Assembly: GCA_963575745.1 (NCBI GenBank)
Contig: CAUYUJ010008580.1
Location: forward strand, 287,039-351,038
Length of the DNA stretch: 64,000 nt
Direction: 5' to 3'
DNA from: Prorocentrum cordatum
Taxonomy: Eukaryota; Sar; Dinophyceae; Prorocentrales; Prorocentraceae
The notes beneath the pieces were generated by a model. It saw nothing but the letters and a program-made list of their open reading frames with translations. It ran no database searches and was not told the DNA's origin. The position numbers were made by a program, and so were the translations under genes. Of the stretch, positions 54,966 to 64,000 are shown piece by piece. The number at the start of each line of letters is the position of its first letter. Within the stretch, counting starts at the first letter, position 1.

Positions 54966-55201
54966 ACGGATTAAGGTGTGCAAGGCGCCTACTTTTTCCT
55001 CCGTTGCAGTCGTTGTCGCTAGGCCCCCCTGGCATCTGGAGGCGCGATCGTGGAGTTTAAAAATCCTTCCCCTCCTCCCCATCCTCTCCTCCACTGCTCC
55101 TCACATCCCGCCCTCCCGCGTCGCGCCCTCGTCATTATCCATTCCCCCTTCCCCTCCTCATTCGATTTCTCTTCCCCAAGACCCCCCCACCCACCCACCA
55201 G

Positions 55202-55324
55202 GACATACAGCCCTACCTGCCGCTGCTGCTACCGCAGCTCAAGGAAACGCTCGTAGACCCCATCCCCGACGTCCGCGCCACTGCGGCGAAGGCTTTCGGG
55301 ACCCTGGCCAACGGACTGCCAGAG
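55202..55324 (+). CDS. GCN1: GCN1 exon k
   Basis: The frame DIQPY then LPLLLPQLKETLVDPIPDV then RATAAKAFGTLANGLPE matches GCN1 [41 protein letters not shown]. Acceptor CCACCAG at 55195-55201 after 140 bp of pyrimidine-rich DNA. Donor placed after GAG at 55324 with GACGGG following (GA donor). The next exon starts GATATG after GGAG, so AGGA is shared by both junctions. Intron before this exon is about 9.8 kb and contains a retroelement. Confidence 0.92.
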
Positions 55325-55439
55325 GACGGGGGGGGTCCTCCGTTGATCACATGGCGCGCGCGCGATCGACAAAAAAGTGTCGCCGCCCACAGGACCCATC
55401 CACCAGCCAATCAGGCAGGGCGTTTTTGCTGATCACGCA

Positions 55440-55575
55440 TTGGCATGGGTCTGCGTGTGTGTACATATATATAGATGTATGTCTGTATGTATGCATGCAT
55501 GCATGCATGCATGTATGTGTCTGTGTGTGTGTGTCTGTATGTATGTGTGTATTTATATATATGTATATAGATTCC
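55440..55575. repeat. TATG/CATG and GT microsatellite cluster
   Basis: (GCAT)n, (TGTC)n and (TATG)n units with TATATATA. Confidence 0.85.
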
Positions 55576-55739
55576 TCTTCCTATCTTTTTACAAGCCCGG
55601 GCGGGGGGAAAACCCATCCCCCCCCAGAACCGGACTCCCGGGATCTGGGGCTTTGGGACCCTCCGGACGGGCCTCGAAGCGGCCCCCTGGGCCTCGCAGG
55701 GCGTTTTGCCAAGCCTTCCCAGCACACCTAGGGCGATCA

Positions 55740-56508
55740 GGGGGGTCATCGGAGACGTCCCAGAGACCCCCCAAGACAGCACAAGAGCGCTCCAAGAGTG
55801 GCCGACGTGACCTCAAGATGGCCCAAAAGGCCTCCAGGACGGCCCCAAAGAGGCCTCCAAGATCACTCCCAAGAAGGCCCCAAGAGGCACACATCTTTGA
55901 TTTTCTGTTGTTTTTTGCTGAATTTTGGGGTTCTCCTGGGCGTCCGAAGCCGCCTGGGAGGCTCCAACATCGCCCCACAACCATCCGAAAGTGCTTCCAG
56001 GCAGTCCAAGAGAGCCCCAAAACGGCACAACACGGGTCCAAGATGGCCCTCAGAGAGCCCCATGGCGGCCCAAGATGGCCCCAAGACACCCTCCGAAGCA
56101 TTCCAAGTCGTGACCCGGTCGTTCAGGGAGACCGCGGTTGGAGGCAGGGTGGCCCGAGGAAGTCCCCAGAGGCCCCCAGAATACGCCCAGGAGGCTTCCA
56201 GAAGGCCTTAAGAAAACCTGAAACAACTTTTGTGAGGCCCCCAGAGGCTATCCAAGGAGGAGCCTCCGCAAAAAAGAGCTGAGGATGGGGAGAATGCGCA
56301 TGGTATGGCGAAAATAAGGAAAAAGAAGCATGGAGGAAGGATAACGAATAACATAATTATAGCGGCGATGCCGGAAAAGGCAACAAGGAGTTATCTCTAA
56401 ATTGTCGGCTTGACCTTCCTGCTATTCCGCATGCATACCAAACTTCAAGGACCAAGGTGCATGGCGCGAAGCGCCACTGCAGTCTTGTATGTATGTGTGT
56501 GTGTGTAT

Positions 56509-56542
<34 letters not shown>

Positions 56543-58135
56543 GATATATATATCGCGAAAAGGCCGCGGGAGGACCCGCAAACCGGCGACGACTGGTTTG
56601 CATGGCGGCCGGGGGGGGGGCCTGATGGCGCCGAGGCGGCCCGGGAAGGGGGGCCCAGATACCCATCGAGGCCCCAAGCTGGCCCAGAGTTTTCCGAATC
56701 CGCTCTCCAATTTTCTTCCTTTCCGTTTTCTCGCCTTCCTCTTCTAGTGCGTGCCGCTCGGGCGATGTCTCGTGGGCATTCCCGGGTTGCCGGTGGTCTT
56801 CTGTTCTCCAAAATGTTGTGGAGCCGTTTGTCCATGGAGGTCTTGCGGGAGGAAAAAAAGAGGCTCCCAAAGCGCCCCAGGTTGTCTGGAATATGGCTGA
56901 GCAGCGCACTGAGATGGCCTCCAGACGGGCCGCGAGCGCTCGAAGACAGCCCAAGACTGCTCCTAGACGGCCACGAAGGCATTCAAGACGGTCCAAAAGG
57001 CCGCCGAGAAGGCCCCCCAATGGCAAAAGTCAAACATTTCCCATGCAAGAGCGTATATTTCTGGGATATTCGTTTCTCAATCCTAAACAGCGGCCTCGAC
57101 GGCCCCAGAGTCATCCCACAATCAGCCCCCGACCGCCCAAGAGGCCACCAAGAGGGCCCCAAGACGGCCTCAAGAGAGCTTCGAGCTGCACAAGAGAGCT
57201 CCAAGACGGCCCGAGAGAGTCCCCAGGGGGCCCAAGGCGGCCAACAGAGGATCCCTACAGGTCGGAGAGGGCCCTACGAGGGTCCCAAGACGGGCGCAGC
57301 TCCCCATGACGGGCGAAGAGGGATAGAGGCGGCCGAAAGGGCCAGCCGAGGCCCAAAAAAAGCCAAAACGATTCCTTGAAGGTAGGTTGAAAAGGGCGCC
57401 GAGAAGGGCCCCCCAAAGGCAAAAAAAAAAAAACAAATTCCAATGGACAAAGTACATTTCCAGGATGGTCGCCGTTTTAATCCTAACGGCGGCCACGTCT
57501 GTGTCCACGGCGGCCAACGTCGGCCCCCAAAGGCTCCCCAAATCGGCCCCAGACGGCCCAAGAGGGCCCCAAGACGGCCTGAAGAGAGTTTCAAGCAGCA
57601 CGCGAGAGCTCCAAGACGACCCAAGAGAGTTTCCAGGGGGCCCGAGGGGGCCACCGGAGGATCCCTACATGGTCGGAGAGGACCCCAAGAGGGCCCCAAG
57701 ACGGGCTCAGCTCCCTATGACGGGCCAAAAGGGACCCGGGACGGCCGAAATGGGCCCCTAGACGGGCCAAAAGGACCCCAAAAGGCTCCCTCAAGACGGT
57801 CCAAGAGACCGCCGAGAAGGCCTCCCAAAGGCAGAAGTCAAGCATATCCGACGGACAAAACGCATATTTCCGGGATATTCGCTTTTCAGTCTTACTAGCG
57901 GCCACGACGGCCCCAAAGGCACCCAAAATCGGCTCACGGCCCAAGATGCCCCCAAGAGGGCGCCAAGACGGCCTGAAGAGAGTTTCAAGCAGCACGCGAG
58001 AGCTCCAAGACGACCCAAGAGAGTTTCCAGGGGGCCCGATGGGGGGCCACCGGAGGATCCCTACATGGTCGGAGAGGGCCCCAAGAGGGCCCCAAGACGG
58101 GCTCAGCTCCCCATGACGGACCAAGAGGGACCCAC
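55740..58135 (-). repeat. Decanucleotide-like array, reverse complement of the 18.5-21.5 kb array
   Basis: Words GGCCCCAAGA, GGCCTCCAAGA and CGGCCCAAGA on the plus strand are the complement of TCTTGGGGCC, TCTTGGAGGCC and TCTTGGGCCG. AT-richer inserts (GGCAAAAGTCAAACATTTCC, TTTCTGGGATATTCG, CAATCCTAA) recur near 57010, 57415 and 57830 at about 400-bp spacing, as in the other array. A TA/GT stretch at 56490-56555 splits the array. Confidence 0.83.
56490..56555. repeat. (GT)n and (TA)n array
   Basis: GTATGTGTGTGTGTG followed by about 40 bp of TATATA. Confidence 0.93.
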
Positions 58136-58139
58136 GCGG

Positions 58140-59714
58140 TACAAATTCGCAGCGAGAGAACATTCGCAGCGAGAGATTGGTGCGCCCTTCATTCCGTTGC
58201 TATTCCGCCGCGCGTTATCGCAACCTGAAGGTCGGCACATCACCAAGCAATCTCGGGTCCAATTAATGATCTAGATGTTTTGTGCCAACGCGTCCTACAG
58301 ATGCATGGGTTCTGACCTGACCTCGCATTTGGTGTAACATGGATACGGTAGTTGATCGCATCTTGGGCGCATCGAATGAAAAGGTGGCATCTTTGCGCGA
58401 CCCCCAGAACCCGAACCACAAGGAGGAGGGATAGAGTACTACGTATAATATCTACACACATGCAATGTTACTTGTTTGCCTTGCCCGTTGCCCCAAACTC
58501 CCGCGTAGGAGGCATAGGATAGTGAGACCAAGGGTGGACAAACATATGTGCTTGCATGTGGAGGAGGGGGAAGGCTCGTGGGCCGAAGGACGGGCAAACC
58601 AACAAAGTTCAGTTCACAATTTGGTCTCGCAGCGCCGAGCTCCCCTTGAGGGGTGCGTCAACGGACGAACACATGAATGTTGCAAGTTTGCATTTTTGCT
58701 TCGCCCATCCCACCCCCAAACAGGAATCGGTTTTAGGGTAGCGGGCTCGGAGGCTCTCCAGATACCGCCACAAGCCACACGACTCGAAGATGTACTCCCA
58801 CATTCCTCCTCTGCGCCCCCCTCTCCTCTGCGCCGCTCTACTCCCCTCCTCCTTCCTCCTCTCCCCCCTCTTCCCACCCCCACCCCTTTCCCCCCCCCTC
58901 CTCCTCTTCCTCCTCCTCCTCCCTGCTGCTTCTCCTCCTTTTCCTCCTGCTGCCGCAGGGGACGGTCCGCCATTGCTCATATGAATTGTGCATATGGCTC
59001 AGCAGGCTCCAGGGGCCCCGCGAAAAGCTAATGAGGCCCACTCATATTTCGCCGCTCATATTCGGACTCATTCATACGCAGACTAGCTCGCACTCTGACG
59101 CTCGTACTCATCGCCCGCAGTCAGACTCGCTCGTCTGACTGCACACAGAAGGGAAACACACGCTCGAATATACATAGGCAGCCAGTTTGGGGAGGAGGGG
59201 CCGAGATGGTGGAGTAGGACAGGGGATATGGGGAGGGAGGTTCTGGAGGGAGAGGAGATGGAGGAGAGGTGGGGAAGAGAGGGTTGGCGAATGAGGAGGG
59301 GAATAACGACGACGACGACGTACACCTGAAGCAACAGCATCTGCCTCAAGACACGCTCTAGGACAGGCCTACAGCCGAGGATTCAGGGGCAACCCTGGCC
59401 CCAACAGCCGACGTTGGGGTGGAGGAGGAAACGGGGGAACGGAAAAAGGCAGGGAGCGCTTGAGTGAGGTTGAGGGAATGAGGGGAGGGGGAGTGGGTAC
59501 GGGAGGGAGAGGGGAGGTGAGAAAGGAAGAGCACGGTACGAAGACGTAAACACAAGTCAAGAGCGCTGAGGGGATGAGTCTCCGACCCGAGCCAGGGTTG
59601 GAGGCGGCGGAGGAGGCGGAGGAGGAGGGGCACAGTGGACAGTGGACTGGAGTAGGAGATGGCGGGGGAAGCCAGGAGGCCTGCTGCCTCCGCCCCGCCC
59701 CCCGCCCCCTGGAG
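58140..59714 (+). other. GCN1 intron end, no gene seen
   Basis: Unique moderate-GC sequence to 58780, a pyrimidine tract (58785-58965), a GACGAC run near 59310 and purine-rich sequence up to the exon. No protein family recognised. Confidence 0.45.
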
Positions 59715-59822
59715 GATATGCTGGGTGACGTGCTGCCGTGGCTCTTCGAGATGCTGCGCTCCGACGAGTCGGCCGTGGAGCGCAGCGGCGCCGCCCACGG
59801 GCTCTCCGAGGCCTCCGCGGGG
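59715..59822 (+). CDS. GCN1: GCN1 exon l (last one in the window)
   Basis: The frame DMLGDV then LPWLFEMLRSDESAVERSG then AAHGLSEASAG matches GCN1 DLLPWLMETLTYEQSSVDRSGAAQGLAEVMAG. Acceptor CTGGAG at 59709-59714. The donor is near the GGG codon at 59820-59822. In other species the protein continues for well over 1,000 residues, so further exons should lie beyond 64 kb. Confidence 0.9.
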
Positions 59823-60526
59823 AGGGGGGGCGGGGGGGCGATCTCCCTCAGGGGCCTCGTCGTTGGGAGCGCTTACTGGGGCGGGGGGAGTTGGGGAAGA
59901 GTGCGCTGCCCCTGGCCCTGGGCCAGGACGTTCGGGCCCAGTGACCGACGCCTCGCTTATCCCCACCCGCCCGTCCGACAGCGTTTCTTCGGCGAGTTGG
60001 CTTGACCACGGGAGCGTAGAAACACTACATTCGGATTTACGTAGGCCAGAAGAACATCCTTCAAGGACGTGAGACCCTCCGCTGGCCAAAACGCACAGAA
60101 TATACAAGGGAACCCTCCCATAGGATGCACAAGAACATTCAACAAACACAAGAAAACACCAGGGTACCTTCCCCGAACCGCCCGAGGGGGATGTGGTAAG
60201 TACTGAGGGGATGAGTGCATATTAACAAATCACATTCTCAACATAATTCAAGAAACAACTAATTCAAAAACAACGTTTCTTGAATTAGTTCAGACAAGCG
60301 TTGTGGAATTAGTTTACGTGACCACTTGATGCATATAACGGCACCTACATGGACTCGAACATGGATTTCTATGAGTTCGGTGCAGAAGCTGCTTTTTGAA
60401 AACGTTCAAGAACCATTGGATGTAACGGCCAGGGCCTTGACTTTCCCCGGGTGTCATGGCCCCCTCCTCTTCCCTCAACAACTACCATCCTAAAACAAAA
60501 ATCAGCATACGCATGATTCCTGAGAG

Positions 60527-60652
60527 CTCTGCACGGATTTCTCGGATTCGCGCGGGGCCTCCCCTGGCGGCGCCTCCGGCGCAGCTCCTAGCGCGCTCTG
60601 CATGCCAGGGAGGGGGTCCAGTGGCGATCCGAGAAGTCCGCGCGAACCTATG
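60527..60652. mobile_element. Palindromic element, family F1, diverged copy
   Basis: GCACGGATTTCTCGGATTCG on the left and CGATCCGAGAAGTCCGCGCG on the right are inverted. The core CCTGGCGGCGCCTCCGGCGC is shared with other copies. Confidence 0.68.
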
Positions 60653-60988
60653 CCTCGTGCTCCTTCACACCGGCCTGAAGCATAGCTCTATCCTGAGCAC
60701 TAGCATCATATATGTTCTCCGTGCCGGTGAGAGGGGCTCGCTCCCTTCCTGAGGGCGCATCCCGAATCCCGAATGCTGCCGTCGCCTCTTGGTTTGTCAA
60801 TCTCGGGCCGTACGAAAGGGGGGGATTGGGAAAGGGGGCCTACGAAATTTGGTGCATGCAGCTGGTTTCGGCCCCGCGGAGGGGCCCATTCTTCTCGATA
60901 CGTAGCCGCCTCCGGCGCCGGGAGGCGCCGGGAAAATCAGCTCCGTGAGCTGATTCTCAACCCCCCCCTGTGCTATCCCCCCCCCTTT

Positions 60989-61160
60989 CTGAAGGGGCCC
61001 TGGGACACACATATAAATACATACAAATAACAGGACCCCCCCCCCCCATATTTTCCGATATTTTCTGCGTTTTTGTCTTCCCCCCCACATCCCCATATTT
61101 CCCCATATTTCCTGGGGAGATCGTCGATCAAATTGTGTCTGTGTGTGTCTTTCCCTCCTG
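60989..61160 (-). mobile_element. Dispersed repeat, family M4, copy 3, reversed
   Basis: CTGAAGGGGCCCTGGGACAC, CATATTTTCCGATATTTTC, GTCTTCCCCCCCAC, TCGTCGATCAAATTGTGTC and TTTCCCTCCTG are the reverse complement of the M4 order. Confidence 0.75.
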
Positions 61161-61707
61161 ACTTTCGCCCGACCCGACAATCTTGCGGAGAGAGATGAGC
61201 TCGAGGCTGGTCAAGCACATCCCCGGACCCCCTCCCTGAAGGAACGCTTCGGTTAGTAATAGTTAGCTGGAGTTATAACTAGTTAGTAACTCGTTATAAC
61301 TAGTTACCGTGTTGGAGTTTTTGGAGTGACATGTTCGTTGTTTGGCTTATACTTGAGGTTTTTTTTGGAACGTGCATTTTGTTTTTTGGAGATTGCATGT
61401 TGTGTTCTTTGCATATCGATGTTTTTGTTGTAAAGTATGCGCTAACAGAACAATTTACGGTATTCCACTGGCCAAATGCACGTGATATGATCGCCAACTC
61501 TCCTGTAAACCACTGGAGATTTCAACGAACTGAAGGGGATGAGAACGGGATCGCGGGCATCATCGATGACATGCCTAGAAAAGTGTTCGCTCGCATGCAC
61601 GTGCTTTGTAATCAGAATCTGAACTAAGCTCTGCGGCGGATCGCCGTCGCATTTCACGTGGAACCACACTTGGACTGCAACGTGGCCACGATCGCGACCC
61701 ATCAAAA

Positions 61708-62939
61708 CTATGTCACCACGTTTGATTTCCCTCCATGTTCGGTGTGCGCTTCAATGGTCGAGACTGCTGCATGCGTGCCTGGCCGCAGCTGCTGCAAAGC
61801 ACTCAACAAACGTTTGCTTGCAGCTGTGGCGCACTCGAACTCGCACTCCAGTGACAACCCGCGGATGTTCTGTAGATCATGCATGTGCTGAGCCGTGAGC
61901 TGGATCATTACAGCCTTCTCGGGCCTCGCCTTGCACAGGTGGTCATTTGCACATATTTTGACATGTTTGTGTTTCCGCTCTTGGACAAAACATGATAAAG
62001 CACCATGCCTCTCAAACATACCAGCCATGTGGATAGCCATGTGATGCTTATACACCCAATACTTGGCACCATATGCGCGCTGGTGAAGCTCCAAATGTTT
62101 CAGCACTGCTGACTCAACCTCGTCGCGTGTGCATGGCAATCGCCTCGACGCGCAGAGAATCGCATCCACGGCGTCACATAACGCCAGCATGCTTGCTATC
62201 TGGTCTGCGACTGCATCGCATGATGGTGTACTGGCAATGACTTGCCTGATGTATAGAGCCAGTACGAGAATCGCAGATAGCTCTTGCGAGGCACTCGCCT
62301 GGAAGTCCCCCGTTTCCCAGACTGTTGCAGCAGAGTGGTGTTTGGATGGCCATGTCCACTTCATGAAGTAATCGTGGAGGTCGTCGGCGCTGGACAGTTT
62401 CTTGAAATCTTTGTGCTCTAGGAGGGCCCTGACTTCCCGATCAAAAATGCCACTGACGAAATGTACGCGCATCCAATCGAAGCAGAAGAATGTCATCACC
62501 AAGTATCTAAGAAACGGGTCCAGTGCGACATGCGTTGGATGGAAATTCCAACCTTTCTCCTGCGTCACAGATGTGTACTGCGCGTCTGTGAGCTGGTCTC
62601 GCTGGTACCTCTCCCAATCAGGGCGCAACCTCTCCAAGATCGCGACGACTGTCGCGTCGGTGTTGTATACGAGTTTGCATTTGTCAAGGCAGGTATCATC
62701 AACGTATGTCCCCGAATTGTCGAATTGCGTGTAGCCGAATTTCTTGTTAAGGACGTTCCTGCACATTGCGCAGGGCTTAGAGCCAGCGTACCCCTTGTTC
62801 AGATGAAGCTCCCTCAACGCCTCCTTGTCTCCTATAACACACGCCAATCTCGCAACTATCGTTGCGTATGTTGTTGCGTCACCGAGCGCAGACACATCAA
62901 GCGTGACCCCCGTTGTCTCGAAGTTAACGCCACCCGATC

Positions 62940-62977
<38 letters not shown>

Positions 62978-63574
62978 CCCGCTGAGCATCATGCGGATAG
63001 ATTGCCCGATGCCCCCAGGCATATCTTTCACCTTGGCAACGCGCGCGGTGCTGAGGGTGAACCATAGATCTTCGTTTTGCAAGTGTTCGTCAAATGCGGC
63101 AAAAGACCGGTACACAGCATCCATACCACTGTAGTCTTTACCTTTCGCGAGAGGATCGCGCGGCGATATACCATCGAAATAAAGGATTATCTTCCAAGGC
63201 ACAACTAAAGAACATGGGTGCTTTTGCAATTGTTGGCGCATCAATGACCTGAACGGCCCGCTTTTCTTGCATATCGCGTACAAGAACGCCCCTGGGTTAC
63301 GCACCCAATTCTCAAATGTGCCCCCATCGTTATCGTCGCCAACAAGCATCTGCCTGCCATTCAATATAAGGCCATATGTGTTACGATCATTGACCACATG
63401 TTTCTCATATGCCCTATATTGGGACCCCCGCGAGACAGCGTCTGGCAACCCATTGTCACGAACGTAAGTGAGCACGTGAGACAATGCTGCCTGGGAAACA
63501 TACGGGCCGCGGTGGACCTCAACTAATGCCTCGGAGTGTGTTCGGGACCGCTTCGGCCGCGGACCCGACGCCAT
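61708..63574 (-). pseudogene. Dinoflagellate-expanded transposase-like protein, broken at a poly-T run
   Basis: Part 1 (63574 to about 62977): MASGPRPKRSRTHSEALVEV, QYRAYEKHVVNDRNTYG, WKIILYFDGISPRDPLAKGK, then KVKDMPGGIGQSIRMML. Part 2 (about 62940 to 61708): GGVNFETTGVTLDVSALGD, GDKEALRELHLNKGYAG, KPCAMCRNVL, then helical sequence to RPGTHAAVSTIEAHTEHGG. I recall the pattern (Y-D-x2-PGNPL, MPGG, then KG.AG..PC..C.N) from a multicopy protein family of dinoflagellates with a transposase-like look, but the function is unproven. A 34-bp poly-T (62943-62976, A on the plus strand) lies at the position usually read as LFF, and the two parts are in different frames. Apart from this the gene is intronless and intact. 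Confidence 0.65.
62943..62976. repeat. 34-bp poly-A (poly-T on the coding strand) inside the transposase-like gene
   Basis: A pure homopolymer run with no TSD-like flanks. It shifts the reading frame between the two halves of the gene. Confidence 0.95.
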
Positions 63575-63730
63575 GCCAGCCAAAATGCTTACGGACTGAT
63601 GCGATATGCGATGACCGCAACGCAATCGACACGAGTGAGACAGGATGCGACGATCGCACCGTATTTGTTTTACACCACAGATGCACAAGCGAATACATCG
63701 CTGCAACAACAAACGATGAGATGTGCTGGC

Positions 63731-63970
63731 CTACGACCGATCGTCGATGAACGCCAAGGCAGCGGACCACGCCTCAGCGCGCGAGCGCACGCCAGGGCCC
63801 CACTTGATCCTCTTGTCGCTCCGCCCCACTACGGGGCGATATACCTGATTGTCGTTCTGGGTCAGGCGTAGCCAGCCCTGTAGTGGAGGTTCCCCGCCTT
63901 CGCAGGCGGCGGCAGCACCTTCGGCTTCGCGACGTGGCTTGAGGGCCTCTTCGCGACGACCTTGCCCGTG
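63731..63970 (-). CDS. Small open frame of 79 codons, possible gene end or terminal exon
   Basis: The frame reads REEALKPRREAEGAAA, then LQGWLRLTQNDNQVYRP, then VVGRSDKRIKWGPGVRS, then RAEAWSAALAFIDDRS and a stop. It has the look of real protein (mixed composition, amphipathic end), unlike the repeat-derived frames elsewhere. It begins after an in-frame stop at 63971-63973 without an ATG, so an upstream exon or a frameshift would be needed. It ends 157 bp before the start of the transposase-like gene on the same strand. No family recognised. Confidence 0.35.
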   Translation of the reverse strand, partial: HGQGRREEALKPRREAEGAAAACEGGEPPLQGWLRLTQNDNQVYRPVVGRSDKRIKWGPGVRSRAEAWSAALAFIDDRS

Positions 63971-64000
63971 CTATTGCCCGTGCGCTTGCTGCCCTTGCCG

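Larger units (their letters stand above)
47506..55000 (+). mobile_element. Degenerate retroelement: gag-like ORF1, endonuclease, RT, RNase H
   Basis: Plus-strand pieces in LINE order: a C-x2-C-bearing ORF1-like part (47.8-49.8 kb), AP endonuclease (51.2-52.0 kb), RT (52.4-53.2 kb), RNase H (53.8-54.5 kb) and a Cys/His-rich tail (54.7-54.9 kb). Frames are broken in several places, and two inverted-repeat elements (49790-49951, 50143-50308) and a GGA array (52236-52342) interrupt it. It lies in the intron between GCN1 exons at 45433 and 55202, in the host's orientation. Ends are approximate. Confidence 0.7.
59823..61707 (+). other. GCN1 intron, no gene seen
   Basis: Contains an inverted word pair (CAAGAAACAACTAATTC / GTTTCTTGAATTAGTT at 60241-60288), an F1 palindrome, an inverted M4 copy, a TAACTAGTTA-rich stretch at 61250-61310, and AT-richer unique DNA to 61.6 kb. 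Confidence 0.45.

Overview
The window reads as nuclear DNA of a dinoflagellate. The evidence is high GC content, very long introns with tiny exons, splice junctions in which AG is followed by G and donors are often GA or GC, retroelements of the type common in these algae, and a degenerate tandem relict of the dinoflagellate spliced leader near 47.5 kb. The very long GC-rich introns recall Prorocentrum-like genomes, but the genus is a guess. No bacterial operon, rRNA gene, tRNA gene or CRISPR array was seen.

The backbone is one plus-strand gene, GCN1 (HEAT-repeat activator of the eIF2-alpha kinase GCN2). Twelve short exons, in the same order as in animal and plant GCN1, lie at about 0.4, 2.7, 5.5, 9.6, 31.5, 32.4, 40.5, 44.1, 45.0, 45.4, 55.2 and 59.7 kb. 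Together they give about 1.1 kb of coding sequence in 59 kb, and the gene runs off both ends of the window.

The 22-kb intron between 9650 and 31522 holds a second plus-strand gene of a combination I do not recognise as described: a dsRNA-binding domain (14.2-14.7 kb), a complete UPF1-like SF1 helicase exon (15.6-17.8 kb), two WW domains each split by an intron (18.1/22.4 kb and 22.8/23.05 kb), and an R3H domain (24.9 kb). At least four of its introns each carry a short inverted-repeat element of a different family.

Other GCN1 introns hold mobile elements. A decayed APE-type LINE lies on the minus strand (34.9-37.6 kb). A second retroelement with zinc-finger/gag-like, endonuclease, RT and RNase H segments lies on the plus strand (47.5-55.0 kb). 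Past the last exon is a minus-strand gene of a dinoflagellate-expanded, transposase-like family, broken at a poly-T run (61.7-63.6 kb). At least seven families of short inverted-repeat elements occur, several with recognisable target-site duplications, plus a 1.2-kb foldback element.

Most of the remaining DNA is repetitive: (GGA)n/(TCC)n arrays, a decanucleotide-like CTTGGAGGCC array at 18.5-21.5 kb and its reverse complement at 55.7-58.1 kb, and tandem arrays with units of 6, 36, 73, about 90 and about 155 bp. Exon borders are inferred from similarity and local AG/G context and may be off by a few bases.
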